Assembly (NCBI GenBank): GCA_964369185.1
Contig: CAYJEN010000097.1
Coordinates: 1 to 5,110 of the forward strand
Origin: CAYJAZ01 sp964369185
Lineage (GTDB): Bacteria; Desulfobacterota; Desulfovibrionia; Desulfovibrionales; Desulfovibrionaceae
Reading direction: 5' to 3'
Length of the DNA stretch: 5,110 bases
Shown here piece after piece: positions 1 through 5,110 of this stretch. The translations under genes and the position numbers were made by a program. Each line of letters starts with the position of its first letter. Within the stretch, counting starts at the first letter, position 1. The notes beneath the pieces were generated by a model that worked only from the letters and a program-made list of their open reading frames with translations, had not been told where the DNA came from and did not search any database.

Positions 1-6
1 CACAAG

Positions 7-35
7 TTGACATTTTTCATTAGATAAATTATTTT
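7..35 (+). promoter_or_regulatory. Possible sigma-70 promoter
   Basis: A perfect TTGACA (-35) at 7-12 is followed 17 bases later by TATTTT (30-35), a 4-of-6 match to TATAAT. It would start transcription near position 42 and run rightward over the small ORF and the tRNA-like end, head-on to the operon. The surrounding DNA is very AT-rich, so a chance match to the -10 element is likely; the -35 match is the stronger part. Confidence 0.22.
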
Positions 36-156
36 TAAAAGAATATTGCTATTTCTCAACTTAGTTTGTGCAGTATTTATTAGGTTTAGTGTTGCTATCA
101 CTCTTGAGCTTAATTGCTTTATTGGGTTTGAAACCTTATTAACAGGAGATCTATTT

Positions 157-252
157 ATGGTAGTAACAATAGTAATTGGTGAAATGATGAATACAGGCTT
201 ATGTGTGATTGGTAGCATTAATCCCCTAATAAATAAACTTAAGTTGATATAG
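157..252 (+). CDS. Doubtful small ORF, 31 codons, hydrophobic N terminus
   Basis: The ATG at 157 follows a good Shine-Dalgarno AGGAG (144-148) with an 8-base spacer. The predicted 31-residue peptide starts MVVTIVIGEMM, contains NTGLCVIGSINPLI and ends in KLKLI; it could form at most one short membrane segment. The same frame is open back to about position 28 and could start at TTG 46 (68 codons, adding another hydrophobic stretch), but no ribosome binding site supports that start. No family is recognised. Against it: AT-rich non-coding DNA easily gives hydrophobic frames, and its end overlaps the inverted repeat. It may be a chance ORF or the worn remnant of a gene. Confidence 0.2.
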   Translation: MVVTIVIGEMMNTGLCVIGSINPLINKLKLI

Positions 253-288
253 ATATAGGCCTAGCGGTTCAACTCCACTCAATCACAC
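203..288. repeat. Perfect 9-bp inverted repeat flanking 68 bases
   Basis: GTGTGATTG at 203-211 is the exact reverse complement of CAATCACAC at 280-288. The right arm coincides with the acceptor strand, discriminator and first C of the tRNA-like end. The loop contains the perfect 10-bp palindrome AACTTAAGTT (236-245) and the 8-bp palindrome TAGGCCTA (256-263). It could be a tRNA-type acceptor stem, the remnant of a small mobile element, or a protein-binding repeat. No flanking target duplication was seen, and the loop is too long for an ordinary intrinsic terminator. Confidence 0.5.
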
Positions 289-290
289 CA
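263..290 (+). other. tRNA/tmRNA-like 3' end (T-arm, acceptor strand, CCA); possible attachment-site remnant
   Basis: The bases read in order as a tRNA 3' end: a 5-nt T-stem strand AGCGG (263-267), the T-loop TTCAACT (268-274) fitting TTCRANY, the return strand CCACT (275-279), a 7-nt acceptor strand CAATCAC (280-286), discriminator A287 and CCA (288-290). The T-stem has one C-A mismatch but keeps the two G-C pairs next to the loop. TTCAACT is also the T-loop of many tmRNAs. The acceptor strand pairs perfectly with 205-211, giving an 86-nt span, but the 51 bases between acceptor and T-arm do not form a normal D-arm and anticodon arm, so no working tRNA is claimed. Integrases often use such 3' ends as att sites; an island border 30 bases past the operon stop is plausible but inferred. 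Confidence 0.35.
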
Positions 291-318
291 AAATTTTATT
301 TCTCTTTAGTGTATAAAA

Positions 319-1326
319 TTAAACACAGTTGATACAAAGTACTGTAACTTGCTCTGTATAACTGCTAGGAACTGTGTACATATGTAGCAATTTTTCTAAT
401 TCTATATGAGTTTGAGGTTTGTTACACAGTTCTGTCGGTGGGCTTTGCTGAACGTTTTCACCAAACCAGTACACTAGGTAAATGCCATAAGGATTTATAC
501 TTCCCATATACTTGCCTACTAGTTGTTCGCCAATAGCCGACCATAACTTCGTGTGCTTATTAGTTTTTGCCTCTATTGGGATAACTAATTCTACATCAGA
601 TTCTAACGATTTTATCTTTTTTACAATAATATCACATGTGCCATCAAGACATTTTTTTTGTTCTTCTATTTCAAATATTGGCAGTTGAAGCTCAATAGGA
701 ATTTTTATTCTTGATGCAAACTTTCTTGAGCATTCATTTTCATCCCTAAACCTTCGCCCATCATACATTTCATTTTTAAACTCTTCATCTTTTTCTAAAG
801 AAGAAATAATTTTTCTTAAAAGTGCTACTAATTGTTTATAAGTTACCTCATCATTATTTGGTGGAATTTCTGAAGAAGTAAATAGTGTTGGCTTGAGTAG
901 TTCGTCGCTATTTTCATCTGCTCTTGGCATTGAATAAGTTATGGAAAAAGTAGCTCTTCTTTCATTTTGCAAGGAAAGAATTAACTTCATAAAATCATCG
1001 TATGATCGATGGATAGTTTCAACAATCGTACTTTCATCAAAAGCATTATTTGCAATATCTTCAACTAGTCCCAAAACTTTATAAACTGAGGGTAAGTATT
1101 CATTTTTATTTGCAAACTCACTTGCTTGTATATACTCTTTTATTAGAGAGAGCAAACTTCTGAGAGTTCCGCTTTTTTCTGTTTCAAGAAAAATAATACA
1201 TGCCTGTTTGATTAAACATAAAAACCTATCACAACGTTCCTTAATTGACATTTCAGACTCAAGTGAAAACATTTCACCCGTATCTTTCTGAAATTCTAAT
1301 GGGCATTCATCATATAGATTATTCAT
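319..1326 (-). CDS. PD-(D/E)XK-type nuclease (335 aa), partner of the large upstream protein
   Basis: The C-terminal third carries a PD-(D/E)XK (restriction-endonuclease fold) signature: ENE (196-198) in a helix as a possible first acidic motif, GTCDIIV with D232, strand VIPIEAK with E252 and K254, then LWSAIGEQLVGKY (261-273) supplying Q268 and Y273, and strand GIYLVYWFG (281-289). The E-x-K lysine and D232 are the predicted metal-binding and catalytic residues; the Q...Y helix resembles RecB-family nucleases, although the spacing is QxxxxY. A domain of this pattern (IExK..W...L..A...QL..xY...GxYLVxWF) is, from memory, common at the C termini of, or beside, large uncharacterised bacterial scaffold proteins. 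Residues 1-190 are mostly helical (for example SLLSLIKEYI at 57-66 and YKQLVALLRKIISSLEK at 163-179), match nothing I recognise, and may bind the partner. No signal peptide or membrane segment is seen. The ATG overlaps the stop of the large gene by one base and follows GAGGGGG, which fixes the start. Likely DNA cleavage as effector; DNA versus RNA as substrate cannot be told. Confidence 0.92.
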   Translation of the reverse strand: MNNLYDECPLEFQKDTGEMFSLESEMSIKERCDRFLCLIKQACIIFLETEKSGTLRSLLSLIKEYIQASEFANKNEYLPSVYKVLGLVEDIANNAFDESTIVETIHRSYDDFMKLILSLQNERRATFSITYSMPRADENSDELLKPTLFTSSEIPPNNDEVTYKQLVALLRKIISSLEKDEEFKNEMYDGRRFRDENECSRKFASRIKIPIELQLPIFEIEEQKKCLDGTCDIIVKKIKSLESDVELVIPIEAKTNKHTKLWSAIGEQLVGKYMGSINPYGIYLVYWFGENVQQSPPTELCNKPQTHIELEKLLHMYTVPSSYTEQVTVLCINCV

Positions 1327-4300
1327 TACTGCCCCCTCATATCATCAATTCGTTCACTTTTTTTTGACTCATCAATTCTAAGTTTAAGACTATCTAATAA
1401 AGAACTTAACATTTGAGAAAAATAGTATGAGTTTTCTTCATCTATTTTGTTTTTATTATCTTCTACATCATGATAAAGCCCTTGATAATGTTCAACTGCG
1501 CTTCCCATCCACATTCCGTACCTGTTGATAAAACTAAGATTAAACGCATCTCTTAGTAACTTATTTTCTGATTGATTAAGTAAATCTCTAATTGCTTTTT
1601 CTGGCCAAATTCCATCAGTATCCTTATCTGAGTATGCAAAATGTTTTCCAATTACAGAATTAATTACTCTGTCATAAAACTTAGCTTTGGCAATTTCTGA
1701 TATGTTAGCATACCAATTTTGGAGCTTTTTCCCCGAAAGACTTCCATCCATACATCTAAAAGCATCAAGTAATGGACTTCTTTTTTGTAGATATACATCT
1801 CCATCTAGTAGATCATATGCTTTTTTAGCAATATCTTCTTCTGCTTTTACATATCCTTCATTTTTTTCACTTGGTCTATAAGAAGCTGATATAAGTTCCA
1901 TAAAAAATTCAGGTGACTCAACCATAGCCGAATACAACCTTTTAGCTTTTTGTTGTAATAGTGGGAAATATGCCCACTCAAGAGCGATTAATCTATTTTT
2001 TTGCTCCTCGTTCTCACAACGCATTCGATCAAAAAGAGGAGGTATAGAATGTTTGATATAGGCAATAGCTTTTATATCATTTCTAAATAAACCATCGAGT
2101 ATTACATAGATAGTTTCAAAATCAATAAAATCTTTATACCAGTAATTCAACAATTCTGCTGCTTTCAAGAATTCTTTAAATTTACTCAAAGAATCTAATA
2201 CACTTTTTTGATTTTCAACCTTAGCTAAAGCATTACTATTAACAGAACTCCAAAAAAGAGATTGAACATCCTCGTCTTTTGCAGCTATTATAAATAGTAA
2301 CTCGTTTGTAAGAGGCAAAGCATTTAAGTAGTATTTAAAAAATTCACCTCCACAGTCTTGAGCATAAGAGAAAGTAGATTTAAGTGCAGAATTTTGACAA
2401 CCTTGTATATACTGAGCCATAAACATCTCAATGAAAAAACTTTTTACTCCTTTTGACATTAATATATCAAAGTAACCCTTGCCATCTTTTTCAACAAGAG
2501 GAACAGTAAAAAGTTTTTTAATAAGTTTTTCTAAAGACTCATTCAACCAGTAGTTAGAAATATCAACATACAAGGAGACAGTTTCCAAAAGTTCTATTAT
2601 GCCTTCTCTTCCGTTTTCAGAGTAAATTTTTTCTAAAATATCGTCTTGAATTTGGGCTACAACAGGGTCTAGCTTTTCATAATAGTCTTTATTGCTTGCA
2701 GTTTCTATCACATTTGATAAATCATAAAAATAATGGGCGTATTTTTGGTTAATACGCTGAGGTTCGAGCAGATTGTATCTCACTATAATTTCATCTAAAA
2801 AAACTTTATCAATATTCTCTCGATCATACCTACAAAACCAAACAATCTCATGACGTAGCTTATTCCAAAGTTCAAAAGATTTTTCATCCGATAATGTAGT
2901 AAATTCAATTGAATTTAGAAACAGTTGTTTTTCTTCATCAAAAATTAAATTACTAACTCCTGCTCGCATGATTTTTAAAAAAATATCTAAATCGCTATTT
3001 ATATAAGCTAGTGATAGTGTAACAACTGTTTTTATGCTTTTAAAATAGTCATCACGTGTAATTTCATTATTATCACTAAGTATATCCCAGCGCCATTGAG
3101 GTTTTGTATTATGACTTAAAGTGCCTCCCATATTATCAGGAAGTAGTTTTTTTAAAAGCAAAGGCATCTCTTTTGGATAATTACGAGATAGTTCATTCAA
3201 TAATATATTTCTTTGAGTTACAGTAGCAGACGTTTGCGGACACCATGAGCAAAAAATCTGATAAAGTGTGCTAAGTGATGAATTTAAAAGATTTTTAGGT
3301 ATATTATCCCATATAGGCAACAACTCGAATAAAATAGTTGTAACCTCGTTTAGATATTCATTTTGCCATGCAAGAGCTTCTAGGGCAAATAATATATTAG
3401 TGTATACACCACTACTTTGCATAAATTCAAAATCTTCATTTACTAATTGTTTTAATTTGCTTTTTTGTTGTAAAATACTTTTTTTAAGTGATTCTAAAAA
3501 AGCTTTAGGTGCAGCTTCGGCAAGTTCTGAAATAAAGGGAGAAATTGATTTCCAACTTTCAATACTGCCTGTACAAACAGCCTTCACAACATCAGTGCTA
3601 GGACTGTACTTATTAGAGTTGTCTTCATATAAAATAGAAATATGAATCAGCGACTCTGCTATTGAAGTTCTTAGTAAGTACGAAAAATCATTATTTATAC
3701 CATCGAACTGTGCAAACATTTGCTTCTTTTCTGGTAAAATCTTAATTTTATCACTTTTTGTTAGGATATTTATACAAATAGCTTTATACTCTGCTATGAA
3801 TTCATCGGTTAATGAATCTTCCAACGCAATAAATGACGAAAAGGAAGATAGCGTTCTATAATAAGCCCCTTCATGTTGAATAGGTGGATTTTCAATTTTT
3901 ATATATTCATTAATTTCATCTGTAAACTCACGATAAGTTGTAGCTCCAGATAGTTGACACATTACCTGTTTATCATCTTCATAGTCGGAACACCAACCTC
4001 CGACTAGAAGAGCCGCAAGCAGTGTGCTAGGTGGACTTTCTTTCATCCAGTGTAATGGCTCATTACCAATTATAGAGCGTAACAAAGTTAAATTACGTCC
4101 TGACTTCTTAGCAAGGGTTGCTATTTCATCAAATGTAAAAATATCTATCTTTGACAATTCCTCTCTAAAACTTATTTCATTAATACGTAAAGGTAGGGAA
4201 ATATCAACATGTTCTCTTGTTTTTGTAGCTCTAAGAATTTGTATGATTTTTGCTCCACAAGATCTAGCTTCATTAATTATATCTGCGTCTTGTAATGGAG

Positions 4301-5090
4301 TAATAACAATTATATCCGCATGTTTTTGTTCAAAGAAAGTTTGAAAAGCATCTCTTGTATCTAAACAAATTACTTTATCAATTAAATTATTTCTTACAAA
4401 ATATTCTTCACTTAAAAACAATGAAGATAAGTATAAACGAGCTTCATCAACGCTAGAAGCAGTTATAATAAATTTGTTTTGCACACCTTCAATAATGAAA
4501 TTTTTCAGCAATGCAAAATTTGAGGTTTCATGCTTACTTTTCACCCCAAGTGCTGCAACGATCGAGAATGGTATTTTCTCCTCAAAAGCACAGCTCCATC
4601 TTTCCCAAACCCTCTCAAGGGTGTAAATTTCTGTTTGTTTATATCCCCATCTTTCTGCCCATTTATGAGCAACAACAGGGCACATTTTAAACCACTCATA
4701 CAAGGCAACTTGCTCAATTACTCGAATATCTTTCCAAGCAAAATCAATTTCACTTTTTTTCTCTTTACACCAATCACTAGCATTGTTTGCTAATCGTGGA
4801 GTAATAAATATAAATGTTGTATTTTTATTAGTGTTTATTTTTCTTGCATTGTAATCAGATTCAAACTTTGCCTTCACTTCTTTATTTATGCCCATTTCAA
4901 ATACAACCTTTCCAGATGATATATAAGGATGAACAAAACTTGAGTCAGTTTCAACTTCACCATCAAAGCCAAAGTGACCTGATAAATTTGTTTGAGGAAT
5001 TCTGAAATGATTAAAATTTGAATAAGATGCATGCAACAAATCTGCTACTATTTCTGGTAATCTATCACTTTCAATAATTTTCTCTGTCAT
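1326..5090 (-). CDS. Large (1254 aa) defence-type scaffold protein with N-terminal nuclease-like domain and degenerate NTPase-like region
   Basis: No characterised gene is recognised. Residues 1-150 look like a restriction-endonuclease-type alpha/beta domain: helix LPEIVADLL (11-19), GFDG with D43, strand KVVFEMG with E65, then K70, K73, K75 and D79-Y80..R83, strand TTFIFITPR (91-99), and a helix ending near W148. From general memory, large uncharacterised bacterial proteins share this GxDG...WE/FExG...K..DY..R head. Residues 205-345 resemble a P-loop core, but the loop position reads ITASSVDEAR (209-218), with no GxxxxGK[ST], and the Walker-B-like strand ADIIVITPLQD (258-268) does not end in the usual acidic pair. 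Residues 353-480 look like the helical/winged region that follows an NTPase core. Residues 500 to about 1150 are almost entirely helical, HEAT/ARM- or TPR-like, with landmarks SELAEAAPKAFL (521-532), ALEALAW (569-575) and WCPQTSA (616-622). The C-terminal block has GIWPEKAIRD (1160-1169). No signal peptide or membrane segment is seen, so it is probably cytoplasmic. The ATG start is accepted because LPEIV begins at residue 11, but the frame stays open to the window edge and the ribosome binding site is weak (CCAGAAACA), so a longer N terminus is possible. Coding is certain; the nuclease call is moderate and the defence role is inferred. Confidence 0.9.
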   Translation of the reverse strand: MTEKIIESDRLPEIVADLLHASYSNFNHFRIPQTNLSGHFGFDGEVETDSSFVHPYISSGKVVFEMGINKEVKAKFESDYNARKINTNKNTTFIFITPRLANNASDWCKEKKSEIDFAWKDIRVIEQVALYEWFKMCPVVAHKWAERWGYKQTEIYTLERVWERWSCAFEEKIPFSIVAALGVKSKHETSNFALLKNFIIEGVQNKFIITASSVDEARLYLSSLFLSEEYFVRNNLIDKVICLDTRDAFQTFFEQKHADIIVITPLQDADIINEARSCGAKIIQILRATKTREHVDISLPLRINEISFREELSKIDIFTFDEIATLAKKSGRNLTLLRSIIGNEPLHWMKESPPSTLLAALLVGGWCSDYEDDKQVMCQLSGATTYREFTDEINEYIKIENPPIQHEGAYYRTLSSFSSFIALEDSLTDEFIAEYKAICINILTKSDKIKILPEKKQMFAQFDGINNDFSYLLRTSIAESLIHISILYEDNSNKYSPSTDVVKAVCTGSIESWKSISPFISELAEAAPKAFLESLKKSILQQKSKLKQLVNEDFEFMQSSGVYTNILFALEALAWQNEYLNEVTTILFELLPIWDNIPKNLLNSSLSTLYQIFCSWCPQTSATVTQRNILLNELSRNYPKEMPLLLKKLLPDNMGGTLSHNTKPQWRWDILSDNNEITRDDYFKSIKTVVTLSLAYINSDLDIFLKIMRAGVSNLIFDEEKQLFLNSIEFTTLSDEKSFELWNKLRHEIVWFCRYDRENIDKVFLDEIIVRYNLLEPQRINQKYAHYFYDLSNVIETASNKDYYEKLDPVVAQIQDDILEKIYSENGREGIIELLETVSLYVDISNYWLNESLEKLIKKLFTVPLVEKDGKGYFDILMSKGVKSFFIEMFMAQYIQGCQNSALKSTFSYAQDCGGEFFKYYLNALPLTNELLFIIAAKDEDVQSLFWSSVNSNALAKVENQKSVLDSLSKFKEFLKAAELLNYWYKDFIDFETIYVILDGLFRNDIKAIAYIKHSIPPLFDRMRCENEEQKNRLIALEWAYFPLLQQKAKRLYSAMVESPEFFMELISASYRPSEKNEGYVKAEEDIAKKAYDLLDGDVYLQKRSPLLDAFRCMDGSLSGKKLQNWYANISEIAKAKFYDRVINSVIGKHFAYSDKDTDGIWPEKAIRDLLNQSENKLLRDAFNLSFINRYGMWMGSAVEHYQGLYHDVEDNKNKIDEENSYYFSQMLSSLLDSLKLRIDESKKSERIDDMRGQ
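1332..1338 (-). promoter_or_regulatory. Ribosome binding site of the nuclease gene
   Basis: On the minus strand the last codons of the large gene contain GAGGGGG, five bases before the ATG at 1326-1324. The site is embedded in the upstream coding sequence (codons for the MRGQ end), and the start codon shares its A with the upstream TAA stop (TAATG). This is the usual arrangement for translational coupling or reinitiation, and it suggests that the two proteins are made in a linked ratio. Confidence 0.65.
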
Positions 5091-5110
5091 TGTTTCTGGT
5101 AAAAAGCACA

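Larger units (their letters stand above)
1..318. other. Intergenic region downstream of the operon
   Basis: Apart from the low-confidence promoter, the small ORF, the inverted repeat and the tRNA-like 3' end listed separately, I see nothing firm here. In particular, no GC-rich hairpin followed by a T-run is visible after the nuclease stop codon on the minus strand, so the operon's terminator is either factor-dependent or beyond the left edge. No insertion-sequence ends, CRISPR repeats or integrase coding sequence are visible. Confidence 0.6.

Noticed and set aside
46..252. 68-codon version of the small plus-strand ORF starting at TTG 46
   Set aside because: TTG start without a ribosome binding site and almost on top of the putative transcription start; the ATG at 157 with AGGAG is the better start, and even that is doubtful.
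236..263. Palindromes AACTTAAGTT and TAGGCCTA as a terminator of the operon
   Set aside because: They are short and loop-free, the first is AT-rich, and no T-run follows on the minus strand in terminator configuration.
203..290. Complete functional tRNA gene
   Set aside because: Acceptor and T-arm geometry fit, but the T-stem has a mismatch, the D-loop lacks its usual GG arrangement in the right place, and no 5-bp anticodon stem with a 7-nt loop can be drawn in 212-262.
1687..1881. Plus-strand ORF of 64 codons
   Set aside because: It lies wholly inside the large minus-strand gene, has no recognisable family and no supporting signals, and its Ser/Phe-rich composition is typical of an antisense shadow.
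3268..3645. Plus-strand ORF of 125 codons
   Set aside because: Antisense to the helical part of the large gene, which is a clear coding sequence; no domain pattern or convincing start region supports it.
4024..4344. Plus-strand ORF of 106 codons
   Set aside because: Antisense shadow of the degenerate NTPase-like region of the large gene.
4056..4478. Active STAND/AAA+ ATPase
   Set aside because: No GxxxxGK[ST] or acidic Walker B is present in this region, and I noticed none elsewhere in the protein.
4530..4793. Plus-strand ORF of 87 codons
   Set aside because: Antisense shadow of the N-terminal nuclease-like domain; no independent evidence.

Overview
The window is an AT-rich bacterial segment, roughly one third G+C by eye. 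It is dominated by a two-gene operon on the minus strand. The organism cannot be named from the sequence. The Shine-Dalgarno-like sites and a tRNA-type 3' end with an encoded CCA fit a low-GC bacterium, possibly a gammaproteobacterium, and the content looks like an accessory (defence-island type) locus rather than core genome.

Right to left along the minus strand: positions 5090-1326 encode a 1254-residue protein. It has an N-terminal restriction-endonuclease-like domain (about residues 1-150), then a region resembling a NTPase core that has lost its nucleotide-binding signature (about 205-345), then a very long alpha-helical scaffold to the C terminus. Its stop codon shares one base with the ATG of the second gene (TAATG). 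That gene, 1326-319, encodes a 335-residue protein: a helical N-terminal half and a C-terminal PD-(D/E)XK nuclease domain with a nearly complete motif set (D232, E252-A-K254, Q268, Y273, then a GIYLVYWFG strand). The overlap and a G-rich ribosome binding site just upstream of the second ATG point to coupled translation.

The simplest reading, which is inference, is a two-component nucleic-acid-targeting defence module. The large protein would be the sensor/scaffold, with a divergent nuclease-like head, and the small protein the likely catalytic nuclease. No methyltransferase, helicase, intact P-loop ATPase or toxin/antitoxin gene is visible, so this is not a recognisable restriction-modification, BREX, DISARM or Avs/STAND locus as seen here. 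The right edge cuts off only 20 bases upstream of the large gene's start, so an upstream partner could be missing.

The left 318 bases, downstream of the operon, hold no convincing gene. They contain a tRNA/tmRNA-like 3' end (T-arm, acceptor strand and CCA, 263-290) whose acceptor strand lies in a perfect 9-bp inverted repeat with 203-211, a possible plus-strand promoter, and a doubtful 31-codon ORF with a good ribosome binding site. The tRNA-like end suggests that this could be the border of an integrated island.
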